From positions 1,030,001 to 1,094,000 of the forward strand of contig NZ_CP075191.1 of NCBI RefSeq assembly GCF_020510625.1: DNA of 64,000 nt, in the 5' to 3' direction. This document shows, piece after piece, positions 18,833 through 29,354 of this stretch. Below the pieces are notes generated by a model. The model saw only the letters and a program-made list of their open reading frames with translations, did no database searches and was not told the DNA's origin. A program made the position numbers and the translations under genes. The number at the start of each line of letters is the position of its first letter. Position 1 is the first letter of the stretch. Source of the stretch: Ferribacterium limneticum. Its GTDB lineage: Bacteria > Pseudomonadota > Gammaproteobacteria > Burkholderiales > Rhodocyclaceae.

Positions 18833-19248
18833 GCCTGGTCGGTGTCGACCGCCGGGCCGATCAGTGGATAACGCCAGGTCTGCCCGGCCAGTGCCTTGGC
18901 CAGCCCGAACATGCCGAACATGACCAGCGTGGAATGCACGCAGGTGAAATACATGATGACGGCGACCCAGGTCCATTCCCAGTCGAGGCCGCCGAGGGCG
19001 ATGAACAGGCCGCTCAGGACGACGATCAGCAGGCCGCCGTAGAGGCTGACGAAGGTGGTTTGCTTGAGGTGCTGGCGGGCCAGGCGTGGCGCGTTGTCCT
19101 TGTTCCTGAGCCATAGCCAGAACAGGACAGCGAAGCAGATACCTGGCACCAGCAGCAGGTTGCCGAGGTACAACGCCTCGGCCAGCACGGCCAGGTTCTG
19201 GCCGGGCGTGCGTTCGTCGAAGCCGGTGTCAGCGTCCGAAAGTGGCAT
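18829..19248 (-). CDS. Small membrane protein of the nor operon, unknown
   Basis: A 139-residue protein with three likely membrane helices: LYLGNLLLVPGICFAVLFWL (about 27-46), SLYGGLLIVVLSGLFIAL (about 68-85) and VAVIMYFTCVHSTLVMFGMF (about 95-114). The start overlaps the end of norQ by 20 bases and the stop overlaps the start of the polyferredoxin gene by 4, so it is coupled to both. I do not recognise a named family. Its position argues for a role in nitric oxide reductase maturation or partnership with the polyferredoxin. Confidence 0.7.
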   Translation of the reverse strand: MPLSDADTGFDERTPGQNLAVLAEALYLGNLLLVPGICFAVLFWLWLRNKDNAPRLARQHLKQTTFVSLYGGLLIVVLSGLFIALGGLDWEWTWVAVIMYFTCVHSTLVMFGMFGLAKALAGQTWRYPLIGPAVDTDQA

Positions 19249-20011
19249 TGACGATTTCCATCAGCGCCTCGACGGTTTCCTCGTCGTCGGTCAGGCTTTC
19301 GACCAGGGCGGCGCGGCAGGCAGCCGAGACATCGAAGCCGGACTTGATCAGCGTTGCGGCATAGACCAGCAGGCGGGTACTGGCGACTTCTTCGAGGTCG
19401 CGATCCTTGAGCGCACGGAAGGCCTTGCCGATGCCGACCAGGCGTTTGGCCAGATCGACATCGCAGCCGGTTTCGCCGAGCAGGATGGAAATTTCGCGTT
19501 CGGCTCCGGGGAAATCGAAGCGCATCGAGACAAAACGCTGGCGGGTTGATGGTTTCAGACCCTTGAGCAGGTTCTGGTAGCCGGGGTTGTAGGAAACGAC
19601 CAACATGAAGTTGTCCGGTGCGACCAACATCTCGCCAGTGCGGTCGATGGGCAGGATGCGGCGGTCGTCGGCCAGCGGGTGGAGGACGACGGTGGTGTCC
19701 TTGCGGGCCTCGACCACTTCGTCGAGGTAGCAGATGCCGCCTTCGCGCACGGCACGGGTCAGCGGGCCGTCGCTCCAGTAGGTACCCTTGTCCGAAATCA
19801 GATGGCGACCGACCAGGTCGGCGGCGGTCAGATCGTCATGGCAGGCGACGGTATAGAGCGGCAGCTTCAGGCGGGCCGCCATGTGCGAGACGAAGCGTGT
19901 CTTGCCACAGCCGGTCGGGCCCTTGATCAGGAGCGGCAGGCGCTGGTGGAAGGCGTGTTCGAACAGGGCGATTTCGTTGCCGGAGGCTTCGTAGAAGGGC
20001 AGGTCGGTCAT
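19229..20011 (-). CDS. norQ: NorQ, AAA+ ATPase of the CbbQ/NirQ/NorQ family
   Basis: 260 residues with Walker A GPTGCGKT (31-38), Walker B around ICYLDEV and a typical MoxR-like core. NorQ and NorD form a chaperone pair that activates cNor. The gene overlaps norF upstream (ATGA at 20008-20011) and the small membrane protein gene downstream. Length fits the family. Confidence 0.93.
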   Translation of the reverse strand: MTDLPFYEASGNEIALFEHAFHQRLPLLIKGPTGCGKTRFVSHMAARLKLPLYTVACHDDLTAADLVGRHLISDKGTYWSDGPLTRAVREGGICYLDEVVEARKDTTVVLHPLADDRRILPIDRTGEMLVAPDNFMLVVSYNPGYQNLLKGLKPSTRQRFVSMRFDFPGAEREISILLGETGCDVDLAKRLVGIGKAFRALKDRDLEEVASTRLLVYAATLIKSGFDVSAACRAALVESLTDDEETVEALMEIVNATFGR

Positions 20012-20274
20012 TTAAGGGAAATCCAGTAAGCAAGCAGAATCAGGCTGGAAACGAGTATAAGCCAGCCTTCGAGGAGGATGCGCCAGAGTCGCGGTGCCTC
20101 GCGCAACTCCATGAAATCGAGGATGACCAGTCGGCCCTTGATGAAGGCAATAAGCAGCATGGCGACGATGGCCGAGGTGCCGGCGGCACCGACTTCACCG
20201 AGGTACCAGGTAATCACGGTGGCAATGATGAGGATGATCCAGGCCCGATGGGCGGGGTTCTTGAGCAGGTCCAT
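20008..20274 (-). CDS. norF: NorF-like small membrane protein (COX4-like)
   Basis: 88 residues starting MDLLKNPAHRAW, with helices at about 12-30, 33-50 and 65-85. It resembles the prokaryotic cytochrome c oxidase subunit IV family that pairs with NorE. The chosen ATG lies 2 bases after the norE stop; an upstream in-frame ATG would overlap norE and is less likely. NorE/NorF are not part of purified cNor but support its activity in some denitrifiers. Confidence 0.8.
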   Translation of the reverse strand: MDLLKNPAHRAWIILIIATVITWYLGEVGAAGTSAIVAMLLIAFIKGRLVILDFMELREAPRLWRILLEGWLILVSSLILLAYWISLK

Positions 20275-20276
20275 GG

Positions 20277-20888
20277 TCAGCGCATCACGTAAACGAGTGG
20301 GAAAAGCACGATCCACAGCAGATCGACCATGTGCCAGTAGGCGGCGCCGCTTTCCAGTCCATGGGCGTTATGGCTGCCGTAGGCACCCTTGCGGGACTGG
20401 AACCAGAGAACCGTCAATATGACCATGCCGAGTATGACGTGCATGAAATGGAAGAAGGTCAGCGAGATGTAGAACATGTAGAAGGTGTTGGTCGACATCG
20501 AAATGCCGGCGCCGAACTTGGCCGCATATTCGATGACCTTGACGACCAGAAAGCCGCCACCACAAAGCCAGCCAAGGAGGATGTTGCGCGAAATGGCCGG
20601 GCGGTTGTCGTGATGGGCTGCCTGAACGGCGAGCACGATGAACCATGAGCCGGTAATCAGCAGCAAGGTGTTCAATGCGCCAAGATTGCGATCCAGCGTC
20701 TGCTGGTAGAGGTTGAACATCTCGACATTTTTTGCCCGCGCAAAGGCGTACGAAGTAAAGAAGACAGCGAAGGCGAACATCTCGGCCAGAATGAAGAACC
20801 AGATGGCAAGGTCGCCGGGCAGCCGACGACTCGGTGGCGTATCGGATTGCTGGGTGGCGGGCGGGCTGTTATTCATCATGTCCCGCAT
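20277..20888 (-). CDS. norE: NorE, cytochrome c oxidase subunit III-like protein
   Basis: About 203 residues with five predicted membrane helices and the family strings LAIWFFILAEMFAFAVFF and the H-x2-H segment FFHFMHVILGM. The start is taken at ATG 20888 (MRDMMNN); ATG 20879 or 20876 are equally possible, since no clear ribosome site was seen. A longer upstream frame reads through the terminator of the neighbouring gene and is rejected. First gene of the run norE-norF-norQ-x-polyferredoxin-norD-dnr. Confidence 0.88.
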   Translation of the reverse strand: MRDMMNNSPPATQQSDTPPSRRLPGDLAIWFFILAEMFAFAVFFTSYAFARAKNVEMFNLYQQTLDRNLGALNTLLLITGSWFIVLAVQAAHHDNRPAISRNILLGWLCGGGFLVVKVIEYAAKFGAGISMSTNTFYMFYISLTFFHFMHVILGMVILTVLWFQSRKGAYGSHNAHGLESGAAYWHMVDLLWIVLFPLVYVMR

Positions 20889-20914
20889 GTTAGCGGCTTG
20901 ACGCTGGCCGGGAC

Positions 20915-20928
20915 TTGATCTGCCCCAA
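20915..20928 (-). promoter_or_regulatory. Possible Dnr/FNR box before norE
   Basis: On the minus strand the sequence is TTGGG-GCAG-ATCAA, 8 of 10 matches to TTGAT-N4-ATCAA. Its centre is about 42 bases from the ATG at 20879. As a class II activator site it would place the transcript start almost on the start codon, so the match is only suggestive. Confidence 0.3.
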
Positions 20929-20934
20929 AATAAA

Positions 20935-20959
20935 AACGGCCCGGGATGGCCGGGCCGTT
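20935..20959 (-). terminator. Intrinsic terminator of the PEP-CTERM gene
   Basis: A perfect 10-base stem (AACGGCCCGG with CCGGGCCGTT, loop 20945-20949). On the minus strand it is followed by TTTATTTT. It separates the PEP-CTERM gene from norE, so norE needs its own promoter or read-through. Confidence 0.85.
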
Positions 20960-20979
20960 GCTGCCGAGAAATAGCTTGC

Positions 20980-21927
20980 TTACTTGCGGCGACGCGCAGC
21001 AAAGCCCACCAAACCCAAGCCGGCCAGCAGCATGGCGTAGGTTTCCGGTTCCGGCACGGCGGTCAGCACGAACAGGCGGGAATTGGTTGTGCCACTGTCT
21101 TCGGCGACGAGATAGATAGTCCCTTTTTCATCAACCGTCACGCCTTCGATGGCTTGGGTGGTGACGTCGGACAGGTCAAAACTGCTCAGTACGGTGCCGG
21201 TAGCGCGATCGAGTTCCACCAGCTTTTTGGAATCCAGGCTGAGGATCAGCAGATTGTCGGCGGCAGCGGTGCCAGTCAGGGCGTCGACCGGTGACAGGGT
21301 CTGGATGTCGGACAGGCTGTTCAGACCGAACAGGCTGCTGGCGCCCGAGTTGAGTATGGTCGTGCTGGCCGTTCCCCCACCGACCGCGAAGCTCAGGGTG
21401 CTCTCGCGCAACTGAGCCGGATCGTCCTGCTTGACGCTGTAGAACTTGCCGGTGAGCGGGTCGTAGCTGATGCCTTCGGTGCCGACGTTTTTGACGCTGG
21501 TGGTGCTGCCCATGATGGCGACCTTGGGCTGGTTGTTGAGCATCACCGAACCTCCGTTGCTGAAAGCGAACTGGTAGGCAATCTGTGGACGCTCGTCGAC
21601 GACCACCAACTGGCCGTTGCCGAGGTAGGTCAGACCTTCCGCATCGTTGTTGCTACTAGCTGTTCCGGTCCAATCGAAGGCCATCGAGCCCAGGGTCTGG
21701 CCGGTCTTGGAAATTTCCACGACACCCAGGCCTTCATCACCGACAAAGAACAACGTGCCGCGGTCGCGGGCGTAGGTGACGGCGGAGGCTTCGAGGCCCA
21801 TTTTGCCCAATGCATCGAGCGCGTAGTTGCCGGTTACCTGGTAGTTGGCGAGATTGATCGAGGTCTGGGCGGAAGCCGCCATGCTGCAGAGGGCGGCGAG
21901 GGCGACAATAATTTGTTTGAGTTTCAT
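20980..21927 (-). CDS. PEP-CTERM exported protein with SdiA-regulated-like beta-propeller
   Basis: 315 residues: signal peptide (MKLKQIIVALAALCSMAASA), a body resembling the SdiA-regulated / phytase-like propeller family (EGLTYLGNGQLVVVDE, TEGISYDPLTGKFYSVKQ), and a C-terminal sorting signal VPEPETYAMLLAGLGLVGFA followed by ARRRK. By family knowledge the tail is processed by an exosortase, and the mature protein goes to the surface or exopolysaccharide. GGAG lies just before the ATG. It stands alone between norCB and norE, with its own terminator. No exosortase gene is in the window. Confidence 0.88.
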   Translation of the reverse strand: MKLKQIIVALAALCSMAASAQTSINLANYQVTGNYALDALGKMGLEASAVTYARDRGTLFFVGDEGLGVVEISKTGQTLGSMAFDWTGTASSNNDAEGLTYLGNGQLVVVDERPQIAYQFAFSNGGSVMLNNQPKVAIMGSTTSVKNVGTEGISYDPLTGKFYSVKQDDPAQLRESTLSFAVGGGTASTTILNSGASSLFGLNSLSDIQTLSPVDALTGTAAADNLLILSLDSKKLVELDRATGTVLSSFDLSDVTTQAIEGVTVDEKGTIYLVAEDSGTTNSRLFVLTAVPEPETYAMLLAGLGLVGFAARRRK

Positions 21928-22357
21928 TTTTTCTCCGGAATTGGGGCTCGCAGCAGTGATGCCGGGGAAATTCCGGCAATCGATTTTGACAGTGGCTGAT
22001 TACCGGTCGATGAACGGATTTGGGATAAACCTAAGCCGATCGGATTAGGCTTCGCTGCTTCGCTGCTTCGATGGCGAGAAAAGCCCTGAGTGCAGGGAAG
22101 CGCTGTCAGCCAAAACGGCGGTTGCCCGGTAGGCGGTGTGTGCGGTTAGCCACTCAACGGGTTCGGGCGGAACCACATCAGCGGAATCTAAAGCGTGGAT
22201 CGCCAAGGCAGTCGATCGTCATTGCCTACTAAGCGTCAGGATTGAACGCTCGGCCATGGTGGCGGGCCAGGCTGCCCGTCTGCAGTCGATTTTGGCCAAT
22301 AAAAAAGGCGCGGTCCGAAGAACCGCGCCTTGGGTGCCACCAGGAGGAGTTATCCCC
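21928..22357. other. 430-bp stretch without a gene
   Basis: Lies between the PEP-CTERM gene and norB. It holds the norB terminator (22305-22331), a near-perfect 20-bp palindrome at 22030-22049 (arms CCTAA.CCGAT / ATCGG..TTAGG) about 100 bases before the PEP-CTERM start, and a short direct repeat CTTCGCTG at about 22050. No convincing reading frame was found. Confidence 0.6.
22305..22331 (-). terminator. Intrinsic terminator of norCB
   Basis: A 10-base stem AAGGCGCGGT with ACCGCGCCTT, loop of 7. On the minus strand it runs into a T tract opposite the A run 22301-22306. It lies 27 bases after the norB stop. Confidence 0.9.
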
Positions 22358-24182
<1,825 letters not shown>

Positions 24183-24247
24183 TGTTTTTCCCCCTTTCGG
24201 AAATTGTTTGGCCGGCCGATGGTATTTGCATGGCAGAGCTCGGGGCT

Positions 24248-24261
24248 TTGATGTTCGCTAA
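24248..24261 (-). promoter_or_regulatory. Possible Dnr/FNR half-box before norC
   Basis: TTGAT-GTTC-GCTAA on the plus strand, i.e. one perfect half-site and one poor one (7 of 10 matches). It is centred about 72 bases upstream of the norC ATG. That spacing would put a class II transcript start near 24213 with a CAAATA-like -10 at 24223-24228. Plausible but weak. Confidence 0.35.
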
Positions 24262-24336
24262 AAAAGCGGAAATACTTGAGCCGGACAGGGGAGGCGTCGG
24301 CGGTATACTGCGGTTTCCTGACATTGAAAGTATTTC

Positions 24337-25611
24337 ATGGCCGCAGCCAACGACACCGCCAGCATGGCGCTCTTTTGCGACTTCGAGAACATCGCTCTCG
24401 GCGTACGCGATGCCCAGTATGAAAAATTTGATATTCGCCCGGTCCTGGAGCGTCTGCTCGCCAAGGGCAGTATCGTCGTCAAGAAGGCGTATTGCGACTG
24501 GGATCGCTACAAGGCCTTCAAGGCGGCCATGCACGAGGCCAATTTCGAGCTGATCGAAATTCCCCATGTTCGCCAGTCCGGCAAGAACTCGGCCGACATC
24601 CGCATGGTCGTCGATGCGCTCGACCTCTGCTATACCAAGGCGCATGTGGATACCTTCGTGATCATCTCCGGTGACTCCGATTTCTCGCCGCTGGTCTCCA
24701 AGTTGCGCGAAAACGCCAAGAAAGTGATCGGCGTCGGCGTCAAGCAGAGCTGTTCGGACCTGCTGGTGACCAATTGCGATGAATTTATCTATTACGACGA
24801 TCTGGTTCGCGATCGCGAGGCCGGGCGCGGGACGCAGCAGCGCCGCGAACGCGAAAAACGCTCACCGGAAGAAGAGGCCAAGCGTCGTGACAAGCAGGAA
24901 GAGCGCAAGAGCAAGGCGATCGATATCGTTTCGGCTACCTTTGTCGACCTGATGGCCGACCGAGGCGAAAGCGAGCGAATCTGGGCCTCGGTGCTCAAGG
25001 AAGTGGTCAAGCGGCGCAACCCGGGCTTCAACGAGAGCTATTACGGCTTCCGGACCTTTGGCAATCTGCTCGAAGAGGCAGCTGGTCGCGGTCTGCTCGG
25101 TTTTGGCCGTGACGATAAAGGCGCCTTCGTGTTCCGCGGCCCGCAACGTCCACCGGTGATCGAGGGAGAGGTCGCGACACAAGCAGAAATCGCGGAACCC
25201 GCCGAGGCAAGTGTTCGCGAGCCGGCGGCAGCGGAAGTCCCGGCCATCGAGTCGGAACCGACGGGCAATGCCCGTCGTCGAGGCGGGCGTCGTGGGCGTA
25301 ACGGCAAGGATCGTGCGTCGACCGACATGGTCGAGGTCGCGCCGGTGGCTGATGTGGCGCCAGCCATCTCTGAAACGGCTCCGGTGGTGTCAGGCGAAGC
25401 GCCGACTGCCGAGCCTGTTGTGCCGAGCGAGGACAAGCCGCGCCGCGGTCGTCGTCCGCGCAAGGTGTCTGCACCCGATGCCGCGCCAGCCCCCGTCGAA
25501 ATGCTGGTTGCGGAAGCGGCCGTCGCCGAGCCGAAACCGGCCAAGGCCAAGCGGCAGCCCCGCTCTCCGCGGGCCCGCAAGCCAAAAACCGGGGAAGCTA
25601 CGGAAAGCTGA
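24337..25611 (+). CDS. NYN-domain ribonuclease-like protein with OST-HTH/LOTUS domain
   Basis: 424 residues. The NYN (PIN-like) domain spans about 9-155, with acidic residues in LFCDFENIA, SADIRMVVDALDL and VIISGDSDFSPLV. A charged linker (160-190) follows, then an OST-HTH/LOTUS-like domain (about 190-265, SERIWASVLKEVVKRRNPGF) and a long Ala/Pro/Glu plus Arg-rich tail. Family knowledge suggests RNA binding or cleavage; the target is unknown. Divergent from norC with 154 bases between. Confidence 0.85.
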   Translation: MAAANDTASMALFCDFENIALGVRDAQYEKFDIRPVLERLLAKGSIVVKKAYCDWDRYKAFKAAMHEANFELIEIPHVRQSGKNSADIRMVVDALDLCYTKAHVDTFVIISGDSDFSPLVSKLRENAKKVIGVGVKQSCSDLLVTNCDEFIYYDDLVRDREAGRGTQQRREREKRSPEEEAKRRDKQEERKSKAIDIVSATFVDLMADRGESERIWASVLKEVVKRRNPGFNESYYGFRTFGNLLEEAAGRGLLGFGRDDKGAFVFRGPQRPPVIEGEVATQAEIAEPAEASVREPAAAEVPAIESEPTGNARRRGGRRGRNGKDRASTDMVEVAPVADVAPAISETAPVVSGEAPTAEPVVPSEDKPRRGRRPRKVSAPDAAPAPVEMLVAEAAVAEPKPAKAKRQPRSPRARKPKTGEATES

Positions 25612-25668
25612 TCGCCAAGACGCTTGGCCTGACTGTCTTATTCACTTGTCCCGTCAGGTCAAGCGGTT

Positions 25669-26175
25669 CTAAATGACATTGAGCAGCTTGCCACGTAGCG
25701 ATTCGGCTTCGCGCTTGCCATCGCGCGACATCACAATCGAGTGATACCACTCATCGTAAAGCGCCCGCAGCTCAACGTGCCCGGCCGCATTTTCCAGGCG
25801 ATCCAGCAGTGAACTGGTGCCGAGGGCGCCGACAAAGGCGTTCAGCGTGTTGATCATGAAATTGCGCGCCTGCTGCAGGCGCACCGGATCCGGGTTGCTC
25901 GGCAACTCACTGAAAGCGGTAATCGCTGGCAAGGCCGCCGGGGTGGCGGCGCCGGGCGGAATGCCGGCAATATCATGGAACTCGATATAGCCTTCTTCTT
26001 CGAGCATGCCGAGCGTATGTTGCAGGTCGTCAGCCGGCAACATCCCGCGCAGTTCCTCGACAGATCGCTTTCCGTCAACGAAGATCAGCAAGCGTCGCAC
26101 GCGCGGCGACAGCCCTCCTGCCTTCGTGGCGATTTCGTCATGCCCCTTCGGGGTCTTTGCGAAAACAACGCCCAT
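25669..26175 (-). CDS. Conserved hypothetical protein
   Basis: 168 residues, soluble. The N-terminal part (about 20-75, RRLLIFVDGKRSVEELRGML then LEEEGYIEF) reads like a small winged-helix; the C-terminal part is helical. I recognise no named family. GGAGA lies before the ATG. A possible winged-helix suggests nucleic-acid or protein binding, which is inference. The gene is convergent with the NYN gene. Confidence 0.7.
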   Translation of the reverse strand: MGVVFAKTPKGHDEIATKAGGLSPRVRRLLIFVDGKRSVEELRGMLPADDLQHTLGMLEEEGYIEFHDIAGIPPGAATPAALPAITAFSELPSNPDPVRLQQARNFMINTLNAFVGALGTSSLLDRLENAAGHVELRALYDEWYHSIVMSRDGKREAESLRGKLLNVI

Positions 26176-26226
26176 GGTTTGTCTCCAACTAGGTGTGAAA
26201 TTTTGTAACGCATTGTACTAAACGAA

Positions 26227-26250
26227 AAAACCCGCCAGTAGGCGGGTTTT
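26227..26250. terminator. Intrinsic terminator of panD
   Basis: Ten-base stem AAAACCCGCC with GGCGGGTTTT around AGTA, flanked by A and T runs so it can work in both directions. It lies just after panD and before the start of the next minus-strand gene. Confidence 0.9.
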
Positions 26251-26274
26251 TATCAAGTGTGAATTAGTTCTCGG

Positions 26275-26658
26275 TCAGGCTGCAGCTTGCACCGGAATCT
26301 TGTGGCCGCGACGCACGATGCGATTCTGTGAATCGACGTAGATCAGGTCCGGCTCGTGTTTGGCCAGTTCCACCTCGTTATAGACGGCGAAGGTGGCGAT
26401 GATCAGGATGTCGCCCGGTGCGGCACGGCGGGCAGCGGAACCATTGACGGAAATGACACCCGATCCGCGTTCGGCGCGGATGGCATAGGTCGTGAAACGC
26501 TCGCCATTGTTTACGTTCCAGATATCGATCTGTTCGTATTCCTTGATGTTTGCCGCTTCGAGCAGGTCTTCATCGATGGCGCAGGAACCCTCGTAGTGCA
26601 GGTCGGCATGGGTGGCCGTGACACGGTGCAACTTGGATTTCAGCATTGTTCTCTGCAT
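26275..26658 (-). CDS. panD: PanD, aspartate 1-decarboxylase
   Basis: 127 residues from the chosen ATG. Makes beta-alanine from aspartate for pantothenate. The pyruvoyl proenzyme cleavage site Gly24-Ser25 (HYEGSCAID) falls at the same position as in E. coli only if MQRTML is the start, which settles the start over an ATG four codons upstream. Last gene of the panB-panC-panD series, followed by a terminator. Confidence 0.96.
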   Translation of the reverse strand: MQRTMLKSKLHRVTATHADLHYEGSCAIDEDLLEAANIKEYEQIDIWNVNNGERFTTYAIRAERGSGVISVNGSAARRAAPGDILIIATFAVYNEVELAKHEPDLIYVDSQNRIVRRGHKIPVQAAA

Positions 26659-26748
26659 GGTTTCACTCATCCAGATAGTTGGGGGAAGCGCATTGTAGCG
26701 ACAATAGCCCCCCTGTCAACGGGCGTAATTATGGATATTCCGACCGCG

Positions 26749-27582
<834 letters not shown>

Positions 27583-27604
27583 TCAGGAAGGGTTTTTGTC
27601 GAAT

Positions 27605-27691
27605 CGTCATTCCCGCGTCCCACAGGGACTTCCTGCGGTCGCAGGTGGGAATCCAGCGGCTCTGGGTCCCCGCTTGCGCGAGGACGACGCG
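27605..27691. repeat. Relic of the inverted-repeat element, panB-panC gap
   Basis: Contains CGTCATTCCCGCG, GGGAATCCAG, CTGGGT and GAGGACGACG in the same order and spacing logic as the 121-bp elements at 38103 and 48027, but with a longer loop and lacking the CAGTTAAG ends. It splits panB from panC by 120 bases in an otherwise tightly packed run. Confidence 0.55.
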
Positions 27692-27693
27692 TA

Positions 27694-28512
27694 TCAGGCA
27701 GCGTAAGTGTGTTCCGGACCCGGATAGCTGCCATCTTTGATGGCGGCGACGGCGCGGCAGGCGGCATCATGAATGCTGCTGGCGCCTTCCATGAAATTCT
27801 TGACGAACTTGGCCTTCTTGCCGGGCGGAATGTCGAAGGCGTCGTGCAATACCAGCACTTGACCGGAACAGTCCCTGCCGGCACCGATGCCGATGGTGAT
27901 GATGTGCAGGCTGGCGGTGACTTCGGCGGCCAGTGCGGCCGGAATGGCTTCGAGGACGATCATCGTCGCGCCGGCATTCTGCACGGCAAGAGCATCATCC
28001 TTGAGCTTTTGCGCCGCCGCTTCGCCCTTGCCCTGGACCTTGTAACCGCCCAGTGCATGGACTGATTGAGGCGTCAGGCCGACATGGCCGCAGACCGGGA
28101 TACCGCGGTCGACCAGGAATTTGACGGTGGCAGCCATTTCCTTGCCGCCTTCCAGCTTGACCATCTGGGCGCCGGCTGCCATCAGCGTCACCACGTTGCG
28201 GAAGGCTTGTTCCGGCGATTCCTGATAGCTGCCAAAAGGCATGTCGGCAATGATGAATGCACGGTCGGAACCACGCTTGACGCAGGCGGTGTGGTAGGCG
28301 ATATCGGCGACGGTGACCGGCAGGGTCGTGTCGTGGCCCTGGATGACGTTGCCCAGCGAATCGCCGATGAGCAGGCATTCGACGCCGGTACCATCGAGCA
28401 GACGCGCAAAGCTGGCGTCGTAGGCGGTGAACATGACGACCTTCTCGCCGGCCTGGTAGAGCTTGGCGAGATCGGCCTGGGTCAGGCGACGGGTAATGGT
28501 TTGAGCAGACAT
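27694..28512 (-). CDS. panB: PanB, ketopantoate hydroxymethyltransferase
   Basis: 272 residues, TIM barrel. Transfers a hydroxymethyl group from methylene-tetrahydrofolate to alpha-ketoisovalerate. Family strings are [33 protein letters not shown] and [16 protein letters not shown]. The start is 6 bases after the DUF486 gene. Confidence 0.96.
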   Translation of the reverse strand: MSAQTITRRLTQADLAKLYQAGEKVVMFTAYDASFARLLDGTGVECLLIGDSLGNVIQGHDTTLPVTVADIAYHTACVKRGSDRAFIIADMPFGSYQESPEQAFRNVVTLMAAGAQMVKLEGGKEMAATVKFLVDRGIPVCGHVGLTPQSVHALGGYKVQGKGEAAAQKLKDDALAVQNAGATMIVLEAIPAALAAEVTASLHIITIGIGAGRDCSGQVLVLHDAFDIPPGKKAKFVKNFMEGASSIHDAACRAVAAIKDGSYPGPEHTYAA

Positions 28513-28518
28513 GATGGT

Positions 28519-28881
28519 TTACGTCCTGAAGACGAAATAGACGGCGCCTAGGATACACAGAGCGGCCCACAAGTAGTCAAGCTTCAGTGGCTGGTCCATG
28601 TAGAAAACGACGAAAGGCACGAAGACGGCCAGCGTGATGACTTCCTGCAGGATCTTGAGCTGGCCGAGGTTGAGCTCGGTATTGCCGATGCGGTTGGCCG
28701 GCACCTGCAGCAGGTACTCGAACAGCGCGATGCCCCAGGACAGCAGCGCGGCAATCCACCATGGCTTGTCGTTGAGGTTCTTGAGATGGGCGTACCAGGC
28801 GAAAGTCATGAAGACATTCGACAGGGCCAGCAGCGTCACCGTCTGCCAGAGCACGGGGATGTGCAGGCCGAAGAGGGTCAC
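28519..28881 (-). CDS. DUF486/DMT-like small membrane protein
   Basis: About 120 residues, four membrane helices, with the DUF486 strings FMTFAWYAHLKN and LLQVPANRIGN. The start is taken at a GTG (28881) whose GTGA overlaps the folK stop; the longer frame upstream is only the shadow of folK. Function unknown; the family resembles small multidrug-type transporters. Confidence 0.8.
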   Translation of the reverse strand: MTLFGLHIPVLWQTVTLLALSNVFMTFAWYAHLKNLNDKPWWIAALLSWGIALFEYLLQVPANRIGNTELNLGQLKILQEVITLAVFVPFVVFYMDQPLKLDYLWAALCILGAVYFVFRT

Positions 28882-29354
28882 AACTTGACGATGCCCTGAT
28901 TGGCGACGGCCGGCAGCCAGGCGGCAATGCTGCCGCGACCGGGAATGACCAGGTCGGGCGCGATTTCGGCCAGCGGCTGGAGGACGAAAGCGCGCAGGTG
29001 GAGGCGCGGGTGGGGCAGGGTCAGGCACGGTAGGTCGATCAACTGGTCGTTGTAGAGCAGGATGTCGAGATCCAGCGTGCGCGGCCCGTTGCGCTCGGCG
29101 CGAACGCGGCCGAAACGGTGCTCGATGTCGAACAAGGCGTCGAGCAGCGCTTCCGGGGCCAGGCCGGTTTCCAGTTGGGCAACGGCATTGACGAATTCCG
29201 GCTGTTCGGTGATGCCGACCGGCGCCGTCCTGTACAGCGAAGAGCTATGAACGACGCGGCTTTCCGGCAGGTTGGCCAGGGCGCCGAAGGCAGCGCGCAC
29301 GGTGGCCGCCGGGTCGCCGAGGTTGGCCCCCAGCGCAATGTAGGCAGTGTTCAT
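28878..29354 (-). CDS. folK: FolK, HPPK of folate synthesis
   Basis: 158 residues. Transfers pyrophosphate to 6-hydroxymethyl-dihydropterin. Signature around ERNGPRTLDLDILLY and N-terminal ALGANLGDP. Overlaps pcnB by 4 bases, as in other proteobacteria where pcnB and folK are neighbours. Confidence 0.95.
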   Translation of the reverse strand: MNTAYIALGANLGDPAATVRAAFGALANLPESRVVHSSSLYRTAPVGITEQPEFVNAVAQLETGLAPEALLDALFDIEHRFGRVRAERNGPRTLDLDILLYNDQLIDLPCLTLPHPRLHLRAFVLQPLAEIAPDLVIPGRGSIAAWLPAVANQGIVKL

